NCBI GenBank assembly: GCA_964520495.1
Contig: CAZFMZ010000001.1
Location: 124,001-188,000 of the forward strand
DNA length: 64,000 nucleotides
Origin: UBA1020 sp964520495
GTDB taxonomy: Bacteria; Patescibacteriota; Saccharimonadia; Saccharimonadales; Saccharimonadaceae
Reading direction: 5' to 3'
The notes under the pieces were generated by a model. That model was not told the origin of the DNA and ran no database searches. It was given only the letters and a program-made list of their open reading frames with translations. Shown here one piece after another: positions 35,654 through 43,996 of the stretch. Within the stretch, counting starts at the first letter, position 1. Every line of letters starts with the position of its first letter. The translations under genes were made by a program, and so were the position numbers.

Positions 35654-36289
35654 CATCGTTTCTGTCGAATGTGAGACGGACAGGAATAGTGCGTGCTGTT
35701 TCCCCATGATCCACGCCGGAGGCGGAGATGTCCGTTCACGTCGCTTCGATCGCGACTCAGCCCTTGCGGTCCTGACGTCGTGCCTCGAAGTCGAGGTTGC
35801 GAACAGCCTGGCTCGGGTTGTCGCTCACCAGCCTCTGTTCGGCTGGTGTCCGCTGGGACGGCGGTATCTTGGCCGCATCCCGCTTCTGCTGTTCGGTGGC
35901 CACATCGACCACCTCCTTCCATCTCGTAGGATTGCTGTTACAGAAGGAGCCAGACGGGCGCCGAGGTCGGGGGAGGCCCCGAGCGCCCGCCTGGCAGCTT
36001 GGACGGTGAGCAGAGAGCAGCTCCCTCCGGGGAGTCTTCCCCGCCCCCTGCTCACCTGCTTCACACAAAACCCTCTGCGGGTTTTGAAATCATTGGGGCG
36101 ACACCCCGAAGCTGGCTCGGGACCAGCTCCGGGGTGTCTTTTGGAAAGGACCATATGGGGAATGGCCTCTCTCCTCACCACCGACCGCCACATCAACTTC
36201 GGGGGCGTCTCGGGTCGCCCAGCACCTGCCGGAAGACGATCGGGGCTTAATTGCACTATTCCTGTCTGTTAATGTGCATTCGAGACAGG
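35654..36289. repeat. Inverted repeats enclosing a 590-bp structured segment
   Basis: GACAGGAATAGTGC (35679-35692) is exactly complementary in orientation to GCACTATTCCTGTC (36253-36266). Similarity continues outward on both sides as CATTCGA(GA)CAG after a 7-10 nt variable stretch, giving imperfect arms of about 36-40 nt. No target-site duplication was seen. The arms can base-pair in RNA. Confidence 0.8.
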
Positions 36290-36355
36290 AGCGCGGACAC
36301 GAGGACGCGAATCGATATTCGTATCGCCGTGTCCACGCTCAACCGTTCGAAGGCA
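35670..36355 (-). ncRNA. Candidate large structured RNA (or long structured leader)
   Basis: A consensus promoter at 36362-36390 predicts a transcript from about 36355 leftward. The RNA can form strong stems: 36289-36340 (GAGCG-GGACACG...), 36100-36138 (GACACCCCG/CGGGGTGTC plus AGCTGG/CCAGCT), 36067-36085 (AAAACCC/GGGTTTT), 36005-36056 (GGTGAGCAG/CTGCTCACC) and 35949-35995. The two ends pair through the 14-bp inverted repeat. No signature of RNase P, tmRNA, SRP or 6S RNA was found. A 48-codon ORF lies near the 3' end. The 3' end of the RNA is not defined by an obvious terminator. Confidence 0.5.
35757..35903 (-). CDS. 48-residue charged protein inside the structured locus
   Basis: GTG start at 35903 with an excellent Shine-Dalgarno AAGGAGG (35912-35918) 8 nt upstream. 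The peptide begins MATEQQKRDAAKIPPSQRTP and ends in DFEARRQDRKG; it is highly charged, lacks Cys and hydrophobic helices, and is probably disordered. An ATG two bases upstream in another frame gives only 26 codons with an Arg/Pro/Trp composition unlike protein. Family unknown. The 800-bp gap between the 83-residue ORF and the helicase holds no other gene I can support. Confidence 0.5.
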   Translation of the reverse strand: MATEQQKRDAAKIPPSQRTPAEQRLVSDNPSQAVRNLDFEARRQDRKG

Positions 36356-36361
36356 AGTTCA

Positions 36362-36390
36362 ATAATACCGTAATTAACTATTTTCGTCAA
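36362..36390 (-). promoter_or_regulatory. Promoter TTGACG-N17-TATTAT
   Basis: On the minus strand TTGACG (36385-36390) and TATTAT (36362-36367) are separated by 17 nt. The -35 lies inside the last codons of the helicase-nuclease gene. It gives the structured locus independent transcription. Confidence 0.75.
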
Positions 36391-39300
36391 TGGTCTCACC
36401 GAGGAGATCGCGCTCCAGCTGGAGCATGCCGGCATAGTCCGGCGTGTAGGTGTCGGCGTCTGGTAACTCAAGCGTGACGATACGCTCGTAGACGGCTTCA
36501 ATCAGTCGTGAAAAGCGTTCCACCTCGACATCATCATATTCAAGATCAAGCGCATGAATCGCACCCGTTGTGTCGGGCTCGACGAACTGCAGGACGCCTT
36601 TTTTCACTTGATAGGAGCCATAGTCACGCGAACGTTCCACTAGCAGCTTATAGAATAGGAGTTGCTGACGATATTTATGTAGCTTCACCTTTTCCCAGTC
36701 CTCGCGGCCGCGCCAGCTTTTGGCACTCTTGCCGGTCTTATAGTCGGTCACGACGATGGCCCGATCCTTTTCGTCGATATCAACCAGGTCGAGTGCTCCG
36801 GTCAGGATGGCCTCGCCTACCCGGCTTTGCTGGTTGGCGAAACTCAGCTCGGTACGTTGCGAACGCACAAAGCTGTCGTACGCCTGCGCCAAGAATGCCT
36901 GCAGTACCTCGTGACCATATTGCAGATAATGTTGCAGGTCATGATCGGACAGGCGCATGCTAGCAAGCTGCTTCTCGTAGTCCTGCATGATGTCTTCGAC
37001 TGGCTTTGGCTTATCATTGGTTCGAAGATGATCGTGGGCCCGCTGCAAGGCACGATGCATGGCTGAGCCGTAGGCAGCTTGCGGTGTCATCGCCTGGGGG
37101 AACCGCAACAGGTTATGGAGTAAGAAGGCCTGGGGTCCGCCACGTGAAACGTCGAGGAATGAGTTCAGGTGGGTTGCACTTAGCTTGTAGGTTTCAAGCA
37201 CCGGCGCTAACAATCGCTTCATGTCGGTTTGCTCCAAGCTGATGAGTGGCCGGTACCATTCCGTCTCTAGTTGCTGCGTCAGGGATTCAAGCTGCTCGTT
37301 CGCTGGTACGACCTCAGCTTCCCAGCTTTCGCCAGTCAGGAAACTAGCCCTTAGGGTGGTTTTTCCGTTTTCGTCGGCTGCGGCGTAGCTGATGGCGAGC
37401 GTCCGCTTGGCTCGGGTCATGGCTACGAAGAAGAGGCGCAAGCGTTCATCGATGGTTTCGCCGCTTGGCCGGAGTTGAAGATTCTCAGGATACCCTATCA
37501 GGCGAGATCGCGATCGGACGCGTTCGCCCCACGCAGTGTCGACGGCACCGATGATATGTACATGTTCGAATTCAAGCCCTTTCGATTTATGTGCCGTCAT
37601 CAGCTGGATGGCGCCGGACGAGACATCACTTCGGACGCGGACGCTGGTAATGGCGCTGCCTACTCTGTGATGTAGCTTCACGAACTCAACGAAGTCGTGC
37701 AACGTGACCGTCCGATCGGGGCGATATTCGCGCAACCTGGTGCGGATGGTACGCAGGGCTTCGAGAAATGTCAGGTATCGTTCGGCGTCCTTCTGACGAG
37801 CCTCGTCGGAGAAAAAATGACCGAACAGTGGTGAGGTAAACCCATGAGCAGTACCGGTGGCAGGAACGCCAATCAGGCGATCGAGTATCAGCTCGGCTGG
37901 CTCATGTAGGGCAAGTCGAGCTGTATCGATGAGCCAGGCGTGCAGGTTCTTGAAGTCTGGCGTAGTTGCCATCTCCTCCAGCCAGCTGCCATGATGACGA
38001 TAGGCGCTCAGACTCAGCTGCCACAGGGCTTGGTTGTCGACATCCCAGGCTGGGTGTGCCAGCAGCCGCGGCAACAGGGCATCGGCATCACCGAGCCGCC
38101 GGTCGGCGATCAAGCAGATGATGTCAGCCAGCAGGGTCAGCTGCACGATGACCTCGGCTTCGAGCACATTGTCGCGCCGTTCATAGTTGACGCTGATACC
38201 TTCGTCGTAGAGGTATGGTAGTAAGTTGGTCAATTCCCGGTGCCTGCGGGCTAATATGGCGATAGTGGCCGGGTCAACGCCGCTGTCGATTTGCTGCCGG
38301 ACTCTGGCGGCCAGGCCGCGACGTTCGTCCTCAACGCGGGTGTATTCCAGCAGCGTCACCTGACTGCCGGTCGCTGACGTATGAGCGGTCAGTGTCTTGT
38401 CGATCTGCTCGACATACTGCTCGAGCCGCCCCTGGCCGAGCCGAATGACGTCTCGTGACTTGTCGAGGATAGCTGCCGCCGAACGATAGTTATCGGTCAG
38501 CGTCACGATCTTCAGATCTTCATATCGGTCTTTGAATGACAGGATGTTGCCGACTTCAGCACCTTGGAAGCTATAGATCGCCTGATCATCATCCCCTACG
38601 ACCATGACGTTGGGGGCGTCACCGAAAGGTCCGCTGGTCAGATTGTGCAGGATACGCATCTGCGCCATGTTGGTGTCCTGAAACTCGTCGACCATGACAT
38701 ACAAGTAGCGTTCCTGGAGGTTGTAACGTAACTCAGGAAAGACTTCCATCGCATGGACGACGCGCAGTACCATGTCATCGAAGTCATAGAGTTCTGACTC
38801 CTGCATCTTCAGAAGGTACTGATAGTACAGATAGCTGACCGAGCGTAGCTTCTTGATTCGCTTGCGATCCTTGAAAATAAGCCTGCCAGCGCCATCCTTT
38901 TCGAGGTAGAGGTTCTTCCAGGCGGTAATAGGCTTGGTTGAGTCGGTGTCCTCGGCCGCATCGACAGCATGTGCCAAGCTGAGGGCGAGTACGCTCGAGA
39001 GCGGCGAGATACCTGGCGGCAGATGTGGTATTTCCAGGCTCGCCAGTCGGGTGGCGATGGGCGTCAAGCTGGCGGCGGTCTTGGCGGAGATGCGCGGGCT
39101 GAAGGCCTCGGCTAGGTCGGACTCGCACAGATCGAGTACCGCTTCGTTTGCCTCCAGTACTTCCAGAAGTTCGTCGCTGGTGAGACCACCCTTCTTCAGT
39201 TCACCGATTGTCGTCAGCGTGTCCGCCAGATGGGTATATTCCCCATTCATCTGTGAGGCGAGCGGGTTTGATAATTCGAGTGATTCAAAGATATCGCGCA

Positions 39301-39667
39301 GGATCTCGTACGCACTTAGTTCCGAAGCTGGCCGGAAGTCGGCACCGTGGTAAAAGTACTCCCCGTTCTGGTTGATGATTTCCGAACCGAAACTGTGAAA
39401 CGTATGGATGGCGACCTTGTAGGCGGCCGGGCCGATGATTTCACTGAGGCGCTGCCGCATGGCTGCCGCACCGCTTTCGGTGAACGTCAGACATAGGATG
39501 TTTTCGGGTAAGGTGTCGGTCGAACGCAAGATGTTGGCCGTCCGCATGCTCAAGAGTTCTGTCTTGCCGGTGCCTGGTCCTGCCACCACCATTAACGGGC
39601 CATCGATGGTATCGACCGCTTCTTTTTGGCGGCTGTTCAGCTTTGCGTAACGTGTCTTGAAATCCAC
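36374..39667 (-). CDS. UvrD/PcrA-type helicase with C-terminal PD-(D/E)XK nuclease
   Basis: 1097 residues. SF1A helicase motifs: VAGPGTGKTELL (Walker A, 29-36), VDEFQDTN, GDDDQAIYSFQGA, TLTDNYRS, QLMTAHKSKGLEFEHV and VAMTRAKRTLAISY. The C-terminal 250 residues carry the RecB/Cas4-like nuclease motif GALDLVDID...VVTDYKTGK with a downstream YRQQLLFY. Probably processes double-strand ends like AddAB/AdnAB but as one protein. Start is GTG; TACAAT (39675-39680) ends 7 nt before it, so this is a leaderless GTG mRNA. Confidence 0.94.
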   Translation of the reverse strand: MDFKTRYAKLNSRQKEAVDTIDGPLMVVAGPGTGKTELLSMRTANILRSTDTLPENILCLTFTESGAAAMRQRLSEIIGPAAYKVAIHTFHSFGSEIINQNGEYFYHGADFRPASELSAYEILRDIFESLELSNPLASQMNGEYTHLADTLTTIGELKKGGLTSDELLEVLEANEAVLDLCESDLAEAFSPRISAKTAASLTPIATRLASLEIPHLPPGISPLSSVLALSLAHAVDAAEDTDSTKPITAWKNLYLEKDGAGRLIFKDRKRIKKLRSVSYLYYQYLLKMQESELYDFDDMVLRVVHAMEVFPELRYNLQERYLYVMVDEFQDTNMAQMRILHNLTSGPFGDAPNVMVVGDDDQAIYSFQGAEVGNILSFKDRYEDLKIVTLTDNYRSAAAILDKSRDVIRLGQGRLEQYVEQIDKTLTAHTSATGSQVTLLEYTRVEDERRGLAARVRQQIDSGVDPATIAILARRHRELTNLLPYLYDEGISVNYERRDNVLEAEVIVQLTLLADIICLIADRRLGDADALLPRLLAHPAWDVDNQALWQLSLSAYRHHGSWLEEMATTPDFKNLHAWLIDTARLALHEPAELILDRLIGVPATGTAHGFTSPLFGHFFSDEARQKDAERYLTFLEALRTIRTRLREYRPDRTVTLHDFVEFVKLHHRVGSAITSVRVRSDVSSGAIQLMTAHKSKGLEFEHVHIIGAVDTAWGERVRSRSRLIGYPENLQLRPSGETIDERLRLFFVAMTRAKRTLAISYAAADENGKTTLRASFLTGESWEAEVVPANEQLESLTQQLETEWYRPLISLEQTDMKRLLAPVLETYKLSATHLNSFLDVSRGGPQAFLLHNLLRFPQAMTPQAAYGSAMHRALQRAHDHLRTNDKPKPVEDIMQDYEKQLASMRLSDHDLQHYLQYGHEVLQAFLAQAYDSFVRSQRTELSFANQQSRVGEAILTGALDLVDIDEKDRAIVVTDYKTGKSAKSWRGREDWEKVKLHKYRQQLLFYKLLVERSRDYGSYQVKKGVLQFVEPDTTGAIHALDLEYDDVEVERFSRLIEAVYERIVTLELPDADTYTPDYAGMLQLERDLLGETIDENS

Positions 39668-39740
39668 TGTTTTTATTGTAGCAGCTGCCGGAGGATAACC
39701 CCTGTTCGGATTTTCGGCCTAGAGGTGTACAATAAGTGGC

Positions 39741-40229
39741 ATGAATGACCACGTCTATGATGACCTCGCTTTAGAGCAGATCGCGAAGACGAAGTTTGGT
39801 CTGGCGCTTGAAATCGATCATGTCATCGTCCGGGCGGTTCCCGTCAGCCGCGTGGCAGAAGCGACGTTGTTCCTGACGACCAAGAAGCAGCTCTACCTCC
39901 ATGTCAGTGGCCGTTCGAAGCTGTTGCTGTCGGACATCAAGAAAATCGTTGCGCGCATGGGGTTGGTAGCCGATACCTACATTCCGCCGAAAGCACAACC
40001 GCACTACTTCGATGATATCGGCCGTGCGAAGTTTAAAGACGTCTTTCCTGGCCGCCGTAACCCCACCAAGTCAGACCTTATGTACTACCGGACGCTCGCT
40101 CCCTATAACCCAGCCCTGGTGCTTATCGCCGAAGTGAAGACCGGGGAGATCATGCAATTCGATACCGATTCCCGGGGGCAATGGCGCGTGGCGACGAAGT
40201 TCGCCTACCGGCGCATCAAAGCGCTGTAA
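39741..40229 (+). CDS. Hypothetical protein, 162 residues
   Basis: Soluble alpha/beta protein with VYDDLALEQIAKTKFG, KKQLYLHVSGRSKLLLSDIKK, YIPPKAQPHYFDDIGRAKF and a basic C terminus. No family recognised; the central basic segments could bind nucleic acid. TACAAT (39728-39733) ends 7 nt before the ATG (leaderless). Its 3' end overlaps the convergent prepilin gene by 14 bp. Confidence 0.75.
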   Translation: MNDHVYDDLALEQIAKTKFGLALEIDHVIVRAVPVSRVAEATLFLTTKKQLYLHVSGRSKLLLSDIKKIVARMGLVADTYIPPKAQPHYFDDIGRAKFKDVFPGRRNPTKSDLMYYRTLAPYNPALVLIAEVKTGEIMQFDTDSRGQWRVATKFAYRRIKAL

Positions 40230-40779
40230 ACGGACAGGTCGTCGCGTTGGAAGTGGTGGGTCGTCCTTGACTGCTACGGGCCACTTTCCAGGTAGCATCT
40301 TGGCTCGACCAATAGGCCAACAGGTACGAGCCACGGATGCTTTCGCCGCTAGGCAGGCTGTACGTACAAGCGGTGGAGCCGCTTTTGAGCGTGATGCTGT
40401 AGGAACGGGCGGCCGTGCCGTCGCTATCGAGCTTGGTCAGATAGTACACCTTGGTCTTGTCGTGAGGGTTCGGTATACAGGTAGAAGAGACACCGGCGCA
40501 GCCGCGTAGTTGCACGTTTGGTCCATCGAGGTTCGCGATGGGTACACCCAGCATACTGTGGGCGGTCGCCAGGTTCGAGAGCTGGGTGCCGGACGGATAA
40601 TCATTGTTGCGATTAAAATAACGCTCCGCCCCTGCCCGCACGGAATTCGCCAGGCCGCGGGCCTGGGCATCATAAGAACGGTCCTGGTACATGACGTAGG
40701 CTGTCGTGACGATAGTCGCGAGGAGCGTGATGACGCCGATCACGACCAGTACTTCGACGATAGTAAAACCGCGCTTCAT
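40216..40779 (-). CDS. Type IV prepilin-like protein (GspG/PilA type)
   Basis: 187 residues from the ATG at 40779. Class III signal MKRG with cleavage before FTIVEVLVVIGVITLLA, including Glu at +5. The head domain has two cysteine pairs (GCAGVSSTC and C-terminal ACTY...TTC) suitable for disulfide loops, and an ERYFNRNNDYPSG segment typical of pseudopilins. Needs a prepilin peptidase encoded elsewhere. TACAGT (40786-40791) ends 6 nt before this ATG. Confidence 0.92.
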   Translation of the reverse strand: MKRGFTIVEVLVVIGVITLLATIVTTAYVMYQDRSYDAQARGLANSVRAGAERYFNRNNDYPSGTQLSNLATAHSMLGVPIANLDGPNVQLRGCAGVSSTCIPNPHDKTKVYYLTKLDSDGTAARSYSITLKSGSTACTYSLPSGESIRGSYLLAYWSSQDATWKVARSSQGRPTTSNATTCPFTAL

Positions 40780-40821
40780 GCCATTACTGTACGGCAAAAC
40801 GAGAAGCTACGTCAATCAGGC

Positions 40822-42114
40822 TTATGCTTTCAGCCGGTCGAGAACGACGAGGTGCTCGATATGTGGCGTGGCTGGAAAGAAATTATATCCGGTATGACCG
40901 CGGATACCGTAACCTTCGGCTAAGCGGGCGACGTCACGGGCCTGGGTGACGGGGTTGCAGCTCAAGTAGATAATACGGTCCGGTTTCGTTTCAAGCAGGC
41001 GTGTGATGACCGCTTCATGCAAGCCGGCCCGGGGTGGGTCAAGGATGATGGTGGCATCGCCTACGATATACTCGAGGGCGTCCTCGCTAGCGGCATGCAC
41101 GGCGGTCGCGTCGCGATGCAGCCGTTCGATGTTGCGTCGCATCTCGCGCACCGCATATTCATCGAGCTCTACCAACGTGGTGGCGGGCCCGCCGATAGTG
41201 AGACCGATGGTGCCGACCCCGCTGTACATATCGACCACCGGCCCAGCGGGCAGCCAGGCTGCCATATCACGCAGCGCCATTTCGTACAGAGGCAGGTTCA
41301 CCTGAAAGAACCCTTCGGTCGCATAGGAGAAGGAAATGTCTTTCACCTGGTCGGTCAGCACCGTCTCGCCAAACGCCGCCAGTCGTTCGGTGATACGACT
41401 GGCCGGACTGCGTGGGTCGGAGTATATGATTTCACCGCCGAGTGCCGGCAATGCGGCTACTTCGGCTTGAGTGAGGAGCGGGAGCTCACGTTCCTTGACG
41501 TATAGTTGCCAAACGCAGTTACCCGCCTGATCACAACGGATCATCAGGGTCTTTAGGTCACGGGCCTGGATAGACTTTTGGCGCAACGTGTCGCGCATGG
41601 CTCTGGCCAGGCGGTTGATATTGTCGTGGGCCAACGAGGTACCGTCGACCGGCACCTTGCCTTTGGACCCACGGCGAAAGAAGGCCAGTTCGAGCTGGTC
41701 GGTATCATGGTCCCAGTACCAGCTAAACTCAACCTTGTTACGGTAGCCGAAACGCTTACCGTCGGTCTTCACTTCGATCGGGTGCGGCAAGACGATATCG
41801 TGCAGCTCGAACGCTTCCTCTATCAATGCCGCCTTGTAATGCGTCTCAGCCTCAGGCGTCATGATTTGCCATGGACTGGTCGAAAGGAAGCTTTCTGGGT
41901 CCCGGGCGTCAATGCGTTGGTCGCTCGAGGTGAGGACCTCTTCCACCCTGCCCTCGACCATCTTCGAGCGTCGCTTGGTCACCTGTGCCCGGACGGTCTC
42001 GCCAGGCAGGCCACCCCATACGAAGAACTTACGTCCATCGGGGTAAAGTCCGAGTGCCTGGCCACCACCAACGATGGCGCCAAGCGTCGTTTCAACAATA
42101 GGATACGAAGCCAT
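40822..42114 (-). CDS. TrmA/RlmD-family RNA (uracil-5-)-methyltransferase
   Basis: 430 residues. N-terminal TRAM-like barrel (GAIVGGGQALG...GETVRAQVTKR), SAM motif VDMYSGVGTIGL, ILDPPRAGL and the catalytic SCNPVTQARD with nucleophile Cys, ending HIEHLVVL. It makes m5U in tRNA or 23S rRNA; which one cannot be told. The four-Cys iron-sulfur cluster of RlmD is not seen. TACAAT (42123-42128) ends 8 nt before the ATG. Confidence 0.93.
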   Translation of the reverse strand: MASYPIVETTLGAIVGGGQALGLYPDGRKFFVWGGLPGETVRAQVTKRRSKMVEGRVEEVLTSSDQRIDARDPESFLSTSPWQIMTPEAETHYKAALIEEAFELHDIVLPHPIEVKTDGKRFGYRNKVEFSWYWDHDTDQLELAFFRRGSKGKVPVDGTSLAHDNINRLARAMRDTLRQKSIQARDLKTLMIRCDQAGNCVWQLYVKERELPLLTQAEVAALPALGGEIIYSDPRSPASRITERLAAFGETVLTDQVKDISFSYATEGFFQVNLPLYEMALRDMAAWLPAGPVVDMYSGVGTIGLTIGGPATTLVELDEYAVREMRRNIERLHRDATAVHAASEDALEYIVGDATIILDPPRAGLHEAVITRLLETKPDRIIYLSCNPVTQARDVARLAEGYGIRGHTGYNFFPATPHIEHLVVLDRLKA

Positions 42115-42144
42115 TATGCTCTATTGTACCGCGTCACGGCCTTG

Positions 42145-43356
42145 TTAGGCTTTGTCGACGAATGTCAAGGCTGCACCTTTGGCGCCGCCACGACCGGTTC
42201 GACCGATGCGGTGAACATAGTCAGAGTAGGTCGCCGGCTGATCGAAATTGATCACGTGCGAGACGTTCGGGATATCGAGGCCACGAGCAGCCACGTCGGT
42301 GGCAATCAATACCTTCACCTTGTTGGTCTTGAAGGCATTCAGGGCCCGTTGGCGCTGGCTCTGCGACTTGTTGCCGTGAATGGCTTCGGAAGGAATGCCC
42401 TGTTTCGTCAGGCTGTCGGCTAATCGCTGGACACCGAATTTGGTTTCGCCGAATACCAGTACTTTATCGAACTGTTCTTTGGCGAGCAGTCCCTGCAGGA
42501 TGTCCTGCTTGTGCTGCTTGTCGCTGGCCTCGATGATGTCCTGCAACACGTGATCGCTGGTTTCACCGGTACGTACGGAGACAATCTCTGGGTCACGCAT
42601 GAAGTCATGTACCAACGCCTGGATAGGTGGCGTAATAGTGGCACTGAAGCAGAATGTCTGGCGGTTGTTAGGCAATTGCTGGGCAATCTTTCGGATGTCA
42701 GCGATGAAGCCCATGTCGAGCATGCGGTCAGCTTCATCGAGGACGAAGTGACTAATCTTGTCGAGTCGCAGGACACCACGGTCTAATAGGTCGTTCAGAC
42801 GACCAGGAGTACCGATGATGAAATGTGGCTGACGCTTCAGGTCGCGGATCTGGCGGTCGATGTTGGTACCACCGACGACGACGGTTGAGAACAGACGCAT
42901 GTCGCGTGAGAAACGCTTACATTCGGCGTCAATCTGCTGGGCCAGTTCACGGGTAGGTGCCATGATGAGTACGCTTGAGCGTTCCGGCTTCTTGGCGAGG
43001 CTGGTCATGATAGGCAGCAAGAAGGCGGCCGTCTTGCCGGTACCCGTGTTGGCAAGCCCGATGACGTCCTTGCCTTCGAGTAGCAACGGAATCGCCTGGT
43101 CCTGAATAGCGCTCGGCGTGTCGAAACCGATACTTGTCAGGTTCTTGTGCAGCTGGTCGGCTAACGCAAAATCAGCAAAGCGGTGCGTGGGTACGTATTC
43201 GACGATTTCCTGCTCCTGAGTAGTCCGATTGATGAACTTGCTCGGGTGGATATACTGCTTGCGGGCGCCTTTCTTGGCACCACCGCTACGGAATGAGCGG
43301 GCACGGTTGGTAGAGTTTGGCGCGCGACGAGCACGCGTAGAAGAGTTATAAGACAT
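42145..43356 (-). CDS. DEAD-box ATP-dependent RNA helicase
   Basis: 403 residues. Q motif FDTPSAIQDQAIP, Walker A ANTGTGKT, APTRELAQQI, LDEADRM, FSATI, and HRIGRTGRGG. RhlE-like core with a basic Ser/Arg-rich N-terminal extension of about 50 residues. Remodels RNA, perhaps in ribosome assembly or decay. Unlike most first genes here it has a long leader (about 88 nt). Confidence 0.96.
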   Translation of the reverse strand: MSYNSSTRARRAPNSTNRARSFRSGGAKKGARKQYIHPSKFINRTTQEQEIVEYVPTHRFADFALADQLHKNLTSIGFDTPSAIQDQAIPLLLEGKDVIGLANTGTGKTAAFLLPIMTSLAKKPERSSVLIMAPTRELAQQIDAECKRFSRDMRLFSTVVVGGTNIDRQIRDLKRQPHFIIGTPGRLNDLLDRGVLRLDKISHFVLDEADRMLDMGFIADIRKIAQQLPNNRQTFCFSATITPPIQALVHDFMRDPEIVSVRTGETSDHVLQDIIEASDKQHKQDILQGLLAKEQFDKVLVFGETKFGVQRLADSLTKQGIPSEAIHGNKSQSQRQRALNAFKTNKVKVLIATDVAARGLDIPNVSHVINFDQPATYSDYVHRIGRTGRGGAKGAALTFVDKA

Positions 43357-43456
43357 GAATACCTTTCTTATCGTTCATGCGGGTGATGAACGGCCAGAAA
43401 CAGATTCTCGGTATTCATCCAGCGCCATACTTGGACGCCTTTATCTTTCCATTATA
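43357..43456 (-). promoter_or_regulatory. Promoter and long leader of the DEAD-box helicase
   Basis: TATAAT (43451-43456) predicts a start near 43444 and a leader of about 88 nt. The leader contains a 17-codon ORF (43375-43428, starting ATGGCGCTGGAT) preceded by AAAGG, and a separate AAAGG 5 nt before the helicase ATG. Long leaders with upstream ORFs can regulate helicase genes; this is only a suggestion. Confidence 0.4.
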
Positions 43457-43495
43457 GCATAAGAAAAATACTTTGTCGAGGGCTATACTAGATAT

Positions 43496-43996
43496 ATGGA
43501 CAAGACGACCCTACGTACGACTATGACAGCGAGGCGCCGTGCGCTTACGGCTGCTGAGGCCCAGGCCCGAAGCGAGCGAATCGCCAACCATCTGAAAGGC
43601 CTGCTCGAATGGGAGCAGATTTACCATCTGCATGTCTATCGCTCATATGAGGAGTGGCGCGAGGCCGACACTACCTGGCTGGAGCGGTTCATCACGGCTG
43701 AGTGGCCGCACATCGAGCTGACCATCGGTGACGTCTCGCGCACGGCAGCGGTGCCGGAGGCGGTCTATGACGTCGTCATCGTGCCGCTACTGGCGTTTGA
43801 TGACGAATGTCGGCGACTAGGCATGGGCGGCGGCTGGTATGACCGGTTCTTGTCGGCGCAACCCCAGGCATTAAGCGTCGGCCTTGCGTATGAGCTGCAA
43901 CGGGCCAAAACCGTGCCGGTCGAACCGCACGACATTGCGCTCGATTACATCGTGACCGAGGACCGTGTACTTATGAGATCGGCATCCCACCCGTAA
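43496..43996 (+). CDS. 5-formyltetrahydrofolate cyclo-ligase
   Basis: 166 residues. The family signature is VIVPLLAFDDECRRLGMGGGWYDRFL, and RRRALTAAEAQARSERI opens the protein. It converts 5-formyl-THF to methenyl-THF using ATP, feeding one-carbon metabolism. TATACT (43484-43489) ends 6 nt before the ATG. Its 3' end overlaps the convergent SDR gene by 26 bp. Confidence 0.94.
   Translation: MDKTTLRTTMTARRRALTAAEAQARSERIANHLKGLLEWEQIYHLHVYRSYEEWREADTTWLERFITAEWPHIELTIGDVSRTAAVPEAVYDVVIVPLLAFDDECRRLGMGGGWYDRFLSAQPQALSVGLAYELQRAKTVPVEPHDIALDYIVTEDRVLMRSASHP

Noticed and set aside
35643..36272. 209-codon plus-strand ORF across the structured locus
   Set aside because: Arg/Pro/Ser-rich shadow translation of GC-rich hairpins with no ribosome site; the minus strand has the promoter and the better small ORF.
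35670..36355. Identification as RNase P RNA, tmRNA or SRP RNA
   Set aside because: The GAGGAAAGTCC core of RNase P, a tRNA-like 3' end with CCA, and the GGAAGCAGC-type SRP tip were looked for on both strands and not found.
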